In this document: piece by piece, positions 1 to 11,805 of the stretch
Layout of the letters: every line of letters starts with the position of its first letter
Numbering within the stretch: the stretch's first letter is position 1
Assembly (NCBI GenBank): GCA_947561715.1
Contig: OX387201.1
Location: 1,444,001-1,508,000, forward strand
Direction: 5' to 3'
DNA length: 64,000 bases
DNA from: Ascidia mentula
Lineage: Eukaryota > Chordata > Ascidiacea > Phlebobranchia > Ascidiidae
Notes under the pieces: model-generated
Told to the model about the DNA's origin: nothing
Databases searched by the model: none
The model's input: the letters and a program-made list of their open reading frames with translations, nothing else
Translations under genes and position numbers: made by a program

Positions 1-1240
1 TGTAAACTTAAAATAACGCTAAAAAGTAATTAAACAGCTCAAATATACACGTAGGAACGAAAGCGCATTAACGTGAAGCAAAACCAGGTCAAGAGATGGA
101 GACCCCAATGCGTTTCTATGACAACATTTTAGCGACACCGAGTGTCTGTTTCTAATACGCCACAAAATTGGTAATTTTTTAACTGGGGAACAAAATATTT
201 TGAAATATTGATTTTTTAGAAAAAAAAGAAAAGGTTTTTGAAAAACCGTATTAATGATAAAAAGAAGGAGCATTAACTGCATTTTTGGATGTTTTAAAAG
301 GATTTCTGAAGCTGACGGTGTTATTTGTCACTAAAATATCATTTAGTAATTCCCAACTGGATTACAGGCAATACCTGGCTGGGTTGCAACGCATGTTTAT
401 CCGTTGATTTAGCAATCACGTGCGAATGATTCAGAACAGCTCTGGGTCCCTGTGAGAGACAGACTTGATGATGGCTTGCAGTTTATAAATAGACAGTGGT
501 TTGAGACAGATAAATGCATGCAACAGCCATTGCGCACGTCTGCACTCTCTTTGTTTGGCAGATGGAGTTTTACAGCAAGAGTGCAGATATGTATGTCGTA
601 TGTTCGTTCCCAGAGCAAGATATCAAAGAAGAAAAAAAGTTATAGAATTAAATATACATTCTAAAAAGCAAAGGTTTTGTGAAATGTCAACTTAAATAGT
701 AAACACAATACAAGGAGAATATACTAACTGTATTTGCTTGACGTCAAACAACCTCATATCCGTCAGGGTTTTACTTAATATTACAGCTCATAGTAAGAGC
801 AATTAGTTGAAAACAACGCTCAATTTTGCAGTGAGATGGCTCCAGGATAATTTCGCGTTTTGCAAACAATAGATTAAATGAAGGACACCCAATGTTGTTT
901 GGTCGTTCTGTAAACAAAATGTTATAAATGTGGTGTACATAAACAGATATTAAGGAACAAACAACTTCAGATACGGTTGTTTTGTAACATATATAAACAG
1001 AACAGGTATCGGATTGTTTTTGTGGCGCTTGAAGTGGGGGCAGACACAAGGTGATATTTATTGAAGCCCGTATTTTTGCTTCTCATAGGTTTATTTACTT
1101 CAAATACATAAAATAAGTTGTCTGGGATTATTGTTTTGATTGCAAATAACAACTCTTTGAAACACAAAGGTCAAGGATACGCAGTGTTTTTATAAATATA
1201 TAATTTTGTTTTTTTACCGCTGTTTGAACAACTTGTAAAT
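1..1240. other. Upstream intergenic stretch, no gene seen
   Basis: I see no exon with homology and no run of consistent splice sites on either strand. The sequence is AT-rich with scattered stop codons. One TGACGTCA palindrome, a CRE-type site, lies near 740. The last 50 bases before the ASB start codon are T-rich and may hold the promoter and 5' untranslated region of that gene, but no convincing TATA box or transcription start can be named. Confidence 0.5.
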
Positions 1241-4200
1241 ATGAGTCTTTTCACCGACGTGAGTTTATTTCCAATATCTGCTGAGGAGGAAGAAAGGCAG
1301 CTGATGCTCGCCATCATGGAAAGCCTCCAACCGACCGGACATGAAGAAATACCGGAAACTGAACACAGCCAAGACGATAAAGAAAAACCGCCAGACGTCG
1401 CTAAGGAGTCCACTGCAAGCACTTCGAAACCGCGGAATTTTAAAAGATCAAAAACAATGGTTGTAAGTTGCTGATGTGATAAGACCAAGTTGATTTCACT
1501 TTCTTCCGTCATCTTTTCCATCTTCGGCTTAGCGCAACTTCAAAGAACAATTATTACAAACAATTTCTCTGTCCACAGTTGTTCGACGACAACGAAGGGG
1601 AATCCCCTCAAGCTCAACTGCGACGATCTATGTCGATCGGAAACGGGAGTCCGTGAGTCCAGGATTCTCGTATCATTATTTTGAATGGCGATTTACAAAC
1701 TTTCTTTTAGCGACTAAGCTGGACAAACCTTGCTTCAAACATTTTACTCGTTTTACGCGAATTATACACGTTGACTTTTCCAGGCCACGACCTACGTTTC
1801 TGACCGACTGCTGCGAAGTGAAAAGCGCCCTGGCGGCAAGAAACAAAGAATATATTCGCTGCTTGGTGGCGTCTTGGGGCAGAGTAACGTCACCAATCCA
1901 CTCAGCTGTGGTCGTCGGCCACAACCGATGCCTTGGTGAACTTCTAGAGTAAGTGCAATTGTGGTACTCACAAATGACAAGACCAGTTTAAGCATAAATA
2001 CGGAACCGATTTAGCACCTTCAATATCTTTCTTCACCAAATTTGTTTGGGTTGATATTCTGAGAGAACCTATACCCAACGTCATAGCTTTAGCAAGATAG
2101 CTTTTATTATTACGAGATAATTAAACACAACTGTTTTGGGTGTTGCGCTTGTTAGTAACCATTTTGGCTTTTCTGTCTACAGAGCTTTCCCGGACTTGAT
2201 CAACTCCACCAACACGAACGGGGAAACCCCGTTGTACTTGGCCACTTACCACTCACATGAAACAGCGGTGAAGCAATTGCTACAGAGCGGGGTGAGTCTT
2301 AATACGACTCCGTTTTTAATTCTTGTTGATAAATTTTGGCAACTTACCCTGTGACGTATCGATTTTCTCCTCTCACTTTGGGCACGTTCATAAATGCGTT
2401 TGTTTCGGGGTTTAAAATCAGTCGACTTTCCCGTGTAGACAGGACAACTTTTAACACAAGTGGTAAAAGTTTTTTTTTGCATTCTGTTGTTCAAGGCCGA
2501 CCCCAACGTTGGGAGAAACGCCCATGAAACGCCCCTTCTCGCCGCCGTTGATAACGACTGTCGCCATGTGGTGCTGGAGCTTGTAAAAGCGGGTGCTGAC
2601 GTCAATCGGCCGTTAAACAGAAACTGGACGGTTCTACATGAAGCGGTGTACAGAGTATGTCGACCGGTTTAGGGCACAAAAAACGGGGTGGAAAAAAAAT
2701 TATGTCCAAAAAAATCTGTGGTGGCCAAACCCTTTTTTTGTCTTGCAGTTTTCAAAATCAAGATTAAAAATCACTAATTGCACCTGTCTAGAAAAAATGG
2801 TGGTTTAACCACAAGTTGTACTAATGTGGCCTCCTGCGTTTTATTTTATTCTCGTGCTTAAGCTGTTGTAATAAACAACTTTTCCATCAACATGCCCTCA
2901 TTCAACACTAGACTGTTGCACAACCAAGCGCTAATCTTCGCTATTACGTCATTATCCCCAGGGATACGATTACGTCACCAACACTTTACACAGGGGATAT
3001 TTTGCTGCAGGGTCACACAGCGAGCTTGCAAGTGTTGCTCCAGAACAAAGGAGATCCAAACATCCGGGACTGTTACGGCATCAGTCCCGTGTTCACTAGT
3101 GCCGCATGCGGAAGAAATGAGTGTTTGAAGCTCTTGTTACAATCAGGTAACGAGCACCTATTTAAATGCTATATTATGCAGAAAAATTAAATTATAGAAA
3201 GGGAAGGATTTCTTGTGGTGGGTAATTGTATTGGAAATTAGGTTTTATTGCCTTGAAATAAGTAAGGTATTTTTCTTGTTAGCTTAATGCCAACATTTAT
3301 CATTTAGAAAGGCTTTTTTTACAAAGAACAAGCGTTTGTTTGACTTAGAACCAATAATTTAACCTTCACTTTTTATCATTTGATGTAATTTTGCCACAGG
3401 AGGTGACCCCAACCTTTGCGCGGCAAGTAAAAGTGCGCCACCACTCTACGAAGCTTGTAAGGAAGGTCACCTTGATTGCGTCATCACGTTGTTGGAAAAC
3501 GGCGCCAATCCACATCTGGTGAACTGTGATGGACTTTATCCCATCCATGTCGCTTCAGCGCGTGGCTTTGAAGAGTAAGAATCCGATGAGTGGTAAAATA
3601 TAACCTACACTGTAGTGTGTAAAAGATAGACCCCGCAATCCACAGCATAGTGGGTAGCACAATGAACATGGTGAAACGAAAGTCAAATGAATTGTAGGCG
3701 GAAGATATTTACATTTTTTTGTTCTATCGCAGGATAGTTGAAAAGCTGCTGCCCATCACAGACATCAAAATGGCCGAAAGTTGCGGAATGAGTCCAGTGC
3801 ATTCGGCGGCAAAAGGCGACAATATTGAAATCCTGGAGATGCTGATTAATCACGGATATGACGTCAATATTAAACTGACTAGGGATAAAATCACCTACAG
3901 GTAACAATGCACATTTAACCCGATTAGGGCTAATTGCATTCATTCACTTGTTGAATACACGCACTACTCGTTTGCTCTGTTAAGCGTGGTGTTTTCGAAT
4001 ATCAAAGATGTACTGTTTTCTTCCGTTCTAGCGCGTTTATCTCCAAACTGTAAACAAAAACCATAAATTGTCATAGCAAGAAAATCGTATTTCGTTCTGT
4101 ATTTTGAAATTGACATGACGAATTTTCATGCAGAGATCGGAGACAAACTGCTCTCTTCTTTGCCGTTTACAACGATTCAGAAGAAGCAACAGAAATATTA

Positions 4201-5287
4201 CTCCAGGCTGGCGCTGAAACAGAGCTTGACTATGTGAAGGTGACTAATAGAATTTGCACAGTAGATTAAGGTTTGCGGGGATGTTGGACAAAAGTTAATC
4301 CGGTCTTGCTATCAGCCTCTGTTGGTCGCCGTGAGCCATAGTCAGTACGATATGGCCGAACTTCTTCTGTCACACGGGGCTGATGTAAACGCGTGCTTCA
4401 ACGAGGACGGTGCATATTTTCCAGCGTCGGTTGCATTCGCACTGAGGGATTTCAGGTAAGACCACTTGGGCATTCATAATGATGTGACTTTTTCGCGTAT
4501 TTTATATCAAGTATCTTTGTATTGCCTACATTTTTCTGGAAGTAGAATGTCTGCCTTTCTGCGCGTTTCATTTAAATTTCTTTTTTACTCTTAGAATGTT
4601 GAAACAAGTTCTAATTTCCGGATGTGACGTCACTAAATGCCTCACGTGCGCCATCGGTGGTCAAGATCATGCTCGCTTCACCAGTTCGGAACGCAGGCAA
4701 TCCGTGAGTTGATATTTAATTGGAGGGGTGGCGTAATTGCCCTCTTTATTGTCGCATTCAAGTTAACTTCGTATTAACCCCCTGCTAGTCAACAGCAATG
4801 CGTACATTCCTTATATGTTGTTTGGTATTGGACGGCCGTAATCCGCTTGCTACATTATTAAGCTTTTCCTTTTTTGTTGAAAAATTATAATATTTTCCAG
4901 TTTTGTCACTTCTTGACGGAAGACCACCAAAAAGTTTGGTGCGGTTGTACGGTTTTGTATCTCCTTCAGTTTGTTGGAAACGTAAAACTATGTCATCAAA
5001 TTCTTAGCGCCGTAGAGAACAGCGATGAATGGGAAGACATCAAAAGACTTACAGGTAATAATTAGATCCTGTTACAATGAATGGAAGAAAATGCCAAAGT
5101 GTCAATAAATGGTAACAGCTAAATTTTGTGTTAATTTTTAGATAATCCCAGGACATTGCAGCACTTATGTCGCCTCCAAATCCGAAAATCTGTTGGAATT
5201 CAGGCACTACGTCACAGCACAACATTCGCGTCCCTCCCAATTCCAGGACCTTTGAGCAATTACCTCATCTACAGTGACGTGCAATGA
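1241..5287 (+). CDS. Ankyrin repeat and SOCS box protein (ASB2/14/15 type), 13 exons
   Basis: Predicted substrate-recognition subunit of a Cullin-5 ubiquitin ligase. Exons: 1241-1462, 1579-1652, 1784-1948, 2183-2291, 2496-2654, 3011-3146, 3400-3574, 3733-3900, 4134-4239, 4316-4455, 4595-4703, 4901-5054, 5142-5287. They join in frame to about 620 aa, close to vertebrate ASB14/15 (about 590). Residues 14-31 form a ubiquitin-interacting motif (four Glu, then AxxxS), as known in ASB2/14/15. The middle holds roughly ten ankyrin repeats, often about one per exon (for example 'GETPLYLA' and 'GADVN'). The last 48 residues are a SOCS box: an elongin-BC box (TLQHLCRLQI) and a Cul5 box containing LPIP. 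The start is the first in-frame ATG before the UIM. Which ASB paralogue it is cannot be settled by eye. Confidence 0.88.
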
Positions 5288-7084
5288 CGTAACGGATTGT
5301 TAAATTAGGGATCAGGTCACGTGGTGTCAACAGCGCCCTCAAACGGGACTTGCTCTTTTGATTGGGATATTGGAATTTCTATTGGACAATGCAAATGTCA
5401 TTGTGGCCTGACAGGCTCGCGACAAATCGACAGTCGGTTATATCCATTTGCGCAAACGATTTGCAACACTTATTCCGGAGGCCGGCAACCTTTACCTGGC
5501 CTCGGGCCAAAGCCAAATTCTGCAACGTATCAGCGGGCTGTACTATTTTGGCACTAACAAAACATCGTTCTTTTTTTACGGCCTGTAGGTTGCCGACCCG
5601 TGATTTATACGATACATGGAAATAGCACTGTCAATATGATGGCGGAAACTCTGGATTGTGACAATAGTCTATACTTTAGGACTTTTCTACTTACATCTAC
5701 TGAAATGTGGCTCACTACTGTGACATGAAAATACAGACTAAAACGTTGGTTTCCAGCCTAGGGTCCAAAAGTTTCAGGGGGCTCTAGGAATCCCCTGTTT
5801 ATTTAGGGAGTTTACCACTTTTGTTTGTTAAACACGGTCGTGTTATTTTGAAGGATAGTTCGCGTGTGCAACAAAATTTTATGTCCAGACGGTGAGGTAT
5901 GTGATAATTTTTGTGGAGGTTGGTCAATGAACAAAGGTTGGAAACCACTGGCCTAATGTTTCAATTTCTATGCACTTTGTGCAATTTTAGCCTTTTACCA
6001 GATTTTGACTTTACGCCGGACTCTTCTTGTAGTTATTCCTTCCGCATAAAATGGTGCTTTTGTATATGCAAAAGTCGTGCTGTTGTTTTGGGGGAAATGT
6101 TTGCGTTTGGGTCTTTTTTAGTAGGAAAATAACAAAGTTGTGAGGGTTTGGAGTTGAACTTGCCATCATAGGAACTTTTGTGTAAATATTATGCATCAGT
6201 GTTTGTTATTTGCTTGAATATTAACAAAACTTAAAAATGTCTGTTGTGCCTTGGTGAAACTCACTTAAGTTTGATAATTTTCTTTTGTCATCAGTAGCTG
6301 TTGGGTGACCTCTGAAGTAAGCACCCAAAAAAACTTTTTTGATTTTTTTACATTATCTGCAACAGTGATGAACGAAATAAAGAAGTTTATACCAAGCAAC
6401 ACATGTGGTGTACATTTCAAAAATAGAGAAATTATACGATAAATCGTGGAGATGAAACTTAGTAGCAGTGCTGGAAACATGTATAGCAGTTACCACTTAA
6501 ACATTTATGAGAAGGGATTAAGATTGTCCAAGTATTGCCTAACATTCTTGAAACAGGTAAGTAAGTTAATACAACTTGATTTGTTCATTTTATACAAGTT
6601 ACAAGGATTAGTTAAATCTACTTTAATCCAACATGTTTACTACTTTAATTGTTAAAAGTATTAATATCTGTCATACATCACTACACAAATGGTTTACATG
6701 GCAAAAAAACATGTGCCAGATTCATAAATAGCCACAACGGTAGACAACATTATTTGCTGTGGACACAAACCACTTGAATGTGGTGATGACAAAAGGTGTG
6801 CTTTGTAAACAAACTTTTCTAAAGATCGGCAGCTACTGGGCTCAGAATAAAGGTATCTCCGCAGCTTTCTCAACATTAATTTAGGTTTCCTTTAACACGG
6901 ACCATGTACAGAACGCTAAAACATTTTCATAGGACTTGGCTTTAAAAAGAAAAATATCAGGGATGAAAGGAAGTTTGTACCATAGTTCTAAACAAGCACT
7001 GGACAATTTTAATAATTAATGTGTCATGTGGTTGATTCCAAGAATAAGGTTTTGTATAACTGATCATACAGTGCGGCAATTACA
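5288..7084. other. Intergenic, with a degenerate transposon remnant
   Basis: This lies between the ASB stop and the EB1 stop, which are convergent, so it must hold both 3' untranslated regions. No coding exon is recognised. Around 5740-5955 there are imperfect inverted ends (GTTGGTTTCCAGCCT on the left; AGGTTGGAAACCACTGG on the right) resembling hAT-type ends; the interior is decayed. Confidence 0.4.
5740..5955. mobile_element. Degenerate hAT-like MITE remnant
   Basis: The right end (5934-5951) read on the minus strand gives CCAGTGGTTTCCAACCT, the usual form of many hAT-family termini. A similar but diverged motif in opposite orientation lies near 5742. No clean target-site duplication could be read, so the boundaries are approximate and no coding capacity remains. 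Confidence 0.35.
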
Positions 7085-10000
7085 TCAGTATTCATCCTGT
7101 TCTTGTCCAATTCCATTTGGTTCAACTTCATCTTCAGGAACTTCAAAGCCCTCCTACCAGGCCAAGCAGAATAATTAATAGACAACCACCAGCATATTTT
7201 TCATAAAGATTTCAAACTTAAGTGCAAATAATTCAAGACAACTTTCAATAAGTTTTCATGGGTTGTATACTCTATTCTTTTTAAAAGGCTTAATAATTAC
7301 CTGTAAGTGAAATGCAAATAAAACATTGTCATAAATTCTTTGACCTTGGTGATAAATTTTATTGCCCTTGTTTAGTACTAACACACTGCCTGCAGGTCGT
7401 GACTATTTTATGGAACAATTCTGTTTCTGTAAGCCTTTCCTTTTCTGTCCTGTTTACAGGTTTAAACATGTGCAACTCAATTTGTCACTGAAAGTTTTCA
7501 TGTGCAAATCAACATAACCTGGTATGTATTTCAGTTTATTACAATCAACTAGAAAACTCAAGCTGTGGAAGCAGGGCCAAAGAACTTGAAACAGAAACTT
7601 TGTATGCAATCAACTGGCATTATAATAAAAATGCCCTTTTGACACATTTCAAATCTTTCACTACTATCACATAATAAGTAAACTGTTATTGTCCTGACAT
7701 TATTGCTGTAACTTGGAAGTCACACTTGATATACTGACAAACTATTAACATTGCTCTTAAAGCTCCACTGGGTCTCTCCCAATAAGAATTGTATCTCCTT
7801 CTGCATATTCATCCTGAAATGTACTCCCTGCTGCAAGGTTTTGTTGGAAAGCCGGGTCTGTTTCCATACTCCAATGGCCCTTGCACATAATCAAAGTAAG
7901 TGTTAACTTCACTTTCAACTGAGCGGCAGTTGTAAGCAGGCACTTACATTAACAGCTATTTTCAATACATACAAACTTTCCTACTGTCGGTTACACAAAA
8001 CTAATTAAAAAAACTTTTACCTTTTAAACCAAAAATTAAAGTCCAAGATCTCTAATCATTACCTTGGTAGAGAGTTAAAATATGACAAATGAATATCAAT
8101 TATTGGCCCAAACAATACCTTAACAAAGTCTGCGAAGCCAATACTGCTGTTAACTGAATTACTTTAAAACTGTGATGACATACCTCAGTGGCATAAAGAA
8201 TTGTTGTAATTTTTGAACACATGTTCTGCATTTTATCATCACAGTCCTCTGAACTTTCCATATCTTGACATATCACTTCAATTTGTCGCAGCTTTCCAAA
8301 GTAGAAATCTCTTTCCTTTTCCAATGCTTCAATTGTTGTCTGTAGTTCTTCATTCTAGTGTAGTCAAGAAAAGTTTTGTTGAATCAATAAACATGCTTTT
8401 GGAATAAGAGAGAAACGTGAAACGGTTAATTCACCAGCTGACTAAACTGCATATATTTATTGAAGGAAGCATTAGTAATTAACTTTCAATCAATTTTCAT
8501 TTGTTTTGCAAAAACAAACACTCCTACTGACCACAACAGCAGAAGTGTTCATGGCACGCAAGGCAACATCATCCTATTGTGCAAGCCCATACTTGGTTAT
8601 ATCCGCCATCATATTTCAAACCATATGATCATTTTACTGACCATCTATTTTTACAAATTTGAGGAACAAACCTGTTTGGTAAAGTCAGCGACCTCCGCTT
8701 TGAGGGATGTAATTTCTTGGTTGCTGACGACGGAAGTATTAGATGGGATACGCTGAGGTGCGCTATTCACAGATGTCGGTGGATGCCTGCTTGCGACTGA
8801 AGTGCGTGAATCTGAATCAATTCAAAACGTGTCAAAACATTCCCATACAGAAACAAACACAATAGTGTTTTATCTGTATACAACATGGGCCACTTTAACC
8901 CAGTAGAGTGGGATGTATTTAGCCTACACATCAAAGCAAAAGTTTAATAGAAGGTATTGTATGTTTACATCATATGATGTGTTGTTTTTTTCTAAAACAG
9001 TACTTTTATTGCACTATTTTTTACTGGCAACTTCACAGGTTGACTATAATGGCATAAACTTTCATTAAAAAAATACATATCAAAACCAAACAGCTTTGCA
9101 TGCAAAGATAGCAATCAACATAGTGTATATGTGCAAAAGCAAGGTGTCTGTCATTACCACACATGGAGAACAAAATACACATATGTGTACAAAAAAGCAA
9201 GCATTAGTGCGTGAAGCAACCGTATGGTGAAATTGTGAACGTGCTCAGCACTTATTCACCATCCTGGGGTGTATTGGAAGTATCGGAGTGATTTCCGTTC
9301 ACTATTTTTGGTGATTCCTTCTTGCTTGACTCAACATTTACTATTGGTTTGACTAGCATTCACAAAAATACAGACCCCTTATCACAAGCTACATTGTTAA
9401 CTACACACATAGCATTAGTGCGCTATTGATTACAAAATTATTCACAGCATGCAGATTATCCAAGATGCTATCATCGGTAAAACGAAAAATTTTAAACTTA
9501 AAGGCTGCTTAATTTTTATATGACAGAGTCAATGAGTAAGACATGCATGCCTGTCCGAGCGGCTGCGCACAAAAGCAACAAATCAGCAAGATCATAAATT
9601 ATGCATGGACACCGTTGCACTACTTACTGGTGGCTGATGGTTTGCGCGAATCCATTTTGGGTGCAGAGCGAGCTTGAGGAGTTTTTGAACTGGTCAGGGA
9701 AACTCCGTCCCTTGCTGCCACCGGATCATATTCAAAACCCTGACAAAAAATCACCAAAATATTACTATTCTGCTAAAAATATTTTTTTGAAATGTTTGTT
9801 TTATAATTATTGTGTTTTAATTGGTTTAAATTGTATACCAGTTTTAACCCAAACCCACAAAATTTAATAACATTGCTATACCCACCTGGTAGTTGGCATC
9901 GAAAAACTTCTTAAACCACTGAAGAAACTCAAAGTTGTCTTGAAATCTTCCTTTTACTAATCTTTCAACAGGAATCACCTGCAATAAACCGAAAAATTTC

Positions 10001-10983
10001 TATGCTAAACATTTATATTCAAACAAACATATTTGTTACAATGCAGTGGAGTAGAAACTAATTGTAATGTATATAAGTTAATATCCCAAAACAGGAAATA
10101 AATAATTCAAGGTGTTTTTTTACCTTATCAACACCTGTCTTCTTGAATACATCTTGTAATATCTTGTAGTTGGCAATATATTCATGCTCTAACTTTGAGT
10201 GCCACTTAACTTTCTTCATTGGCACTCTTCCTGTTTGTAGTAACACAAATTTTACATTGCCAAAATTATTCTTAATTTGCATAGAAGCAAAAGAACGGTA
10301 GCACCTGCAGGTAGTGCTGTTTTTAGTTGTATTTGGACAGTAGCAGAGCAAACCATAATATTGTGACCAATTTTGTAACAACAAAATATTTTTTTCACAA
10401 GGCAACAATTTTTATTTAGTTAGGGATTCTGGTTTAATTACAGCAAGATAATAATTATATGTAATTTGGTTATACACAAAAGCTTGTCATAATGCCCAAA
10501 GGTTGTGAATCACAATTGAACTACATCAGTGGTTCCTAACTTTATGAACCAGTGACGTACTAATCCCCAACAAAATGATACAGCACAAACGAAAATTGTC
10601 AACTTTTTACAGAAACTTCCTTCAAAAGAATGATAATATATTTGTCTACTCCAACATTTAAAAAGCGCCATCAAGGAGTAAAAATTTAGAAATGCGAACC
10701 AAACTCCAAACACTTTGGGCTCTACTGTACTAGTTGGAACACATTTTAACATTTTAAAGTAAACGCAAAAGAAAAAACACAAAAGTATGCACAAAGACAT
10801 AAAGAAAAGCTTACCAGATTCCATAAAGAGCATGTGCATAAACTGGCAGTAGACAGCCCCAGTGCATAATTCCTCAACTTTTTTTAAGTTTAAACTTAGA
10901 CTGTCATTGACCCAACGAACAAGTTCATGTCGGCTCAGGTTATCCGATGATACAGAAGTTGACGTTACATTCACAGCACTCAT
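7085..10983 (-). CDS. MAPRE: EB1-family microtubule plus-end binding protein, 8 exons
   Basis: Binds growing microtubule plus ends and recruits partners. Exons (high to low): 10815-10983, 10124-10230, 9886-9978, 9628-9739, 9260-9352, 8672-8811, 8184-8354, 7085-7153; joined in frame they give about 317 aa. The N-terminus matches the EB1 calponin-homology domain ([20 protein letters not shown], then KLEHEYI, KTGVDK and [17 protein letters not shown]). A Ser/Thr/Pro linker follows, then the EB-homology coiled coil ([19 protein letters not shown]) and a tail ending -QDEY, equivalent to the EEY/F motif bound by CAP-Gly domains. An in-frame ATG exists seven codons upstream (11004), but the chosen ATG aligns with the family start. 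The linker exon 9260-9352 could read through its donor into a stop (GEstop), giving a truncated product. Confidence 0.95.
7757..7879 (-). CDS. Candidate alternative last exon of EB1
   Basis: In the intron between the last two EB1 exons, an acceptor (..GTGCAAG|) at 7880 opens 40 codons in the phase needed after exon 8184-8354, ending at TAA (7757). The peptide runs from [11 protein letters not shown] through FQDEYAEGD to DPVEL. Used instead of exon 7085-7153, it would give an EB1 without the terminal acidic-tyrosine motif. Phase, open frame and non-repetitive acidic composition support it; the acceptor's pyrimidine tract is only moderate, and no family match is known to me. Confidence 0.35.
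   Translation of the reverse strand, partial: GHWSMETDPAFQQNLAAGSTFQDEYAEGDTILIGRDPVEL
10527..10544 (+). mobile_element. hAT-type terminal motif (solo end)
   Basis: CAGTGGTTCCTAACTTTA in the first EB1 intron has the typical 'CAGTGGTTCnnAACnTT' form of hAT-family transposon ends. A partner end and target-site duplication were not found, so this is a remnant at best. Confidence 0.3.
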
Positions 10984-11805
10984 GTTCAACAGCTTATCTT
11001 TCAATCATTGGTTAACTAAAACTAATAATTTGCTTAAAAGGAACACTTGCTACAATATATTTTATGTTAAATTTTAGTTTTTCTAACCACCTTATCACGT
11101 CAGCATTATATGTTTACTGTTAAATCAAAATATTTTTTTAATTTTAGAACTTCAAAAATATTTTTTTCAAAAAACACAGGCTAAGCAGAATTGTACAGTT
11201 GGTTAAACTCACTTACTACATTGATTTGACCAAATGTTTTTTATTTACGACCCTATTACTCTACACGTATCTAAGGTTCTACATATATGTATCTACGGTT
11301 GCATTATTTTAAATTGCGCATGAACAATACACTTACAATTCTTTTAATTTTTACACATGCGAAAACAAGCAACAAATACAGCACGTGTTCAGCCGAAATT
11401 GTCCACGTAAATTCTTGCTGAAGTTTAATATCAATTGTCACTGAAAGAAACAGCAAAATCTCGAAATTTCTTCTCTACTTCACATCTGCGGAAAGTTGAA
11501 AATTTCAACAACCGCACTCGGCGGCATGCTTTCACACCGGTTCGATCATTTAAATGTATTTTATTGGTAACGACAGTTTAAAGAAATAAATAACACCCAA
11601 GATGTGACAACTTTTCAAAATATCAAACACAATTTCTGACATAAATTAGAGCAATAATAGAGAAAATGTCTAAAGTGACTACAGGAATCAGCCTGTGCAA
11701 GTCTCTTTTTTCTGTTGATAAATAAAGATCTTATACTGGCGTTGATCATCTTTTACTCCTTTTGATGTTCCAGGAATATAATATAATTTAGAGCAATTTA
11801 TGAAT
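10984..11805. other. Intergenic: EB1 promoter side and NLR 3' end
   Basis: About 820 bases between the EB1 start codon and the stop of the next minus-strand gene. AT-rich, no exon seen. A minus-strand AATAAA (TTTATT on the plus strand at 11560-11565) lies about 245 bases past the NLR stop and could serve for its polyadenylation. The EB1 promoter must lie in the upper part, near 11000-11500, but no core element is clear. Confidence 0.4.

Noticed and set aside
9545..9575. tRNA A-box-like CTGTCCGAGCGGCTG
   Set aside because: No T arm or B box follows at tRNA distance.
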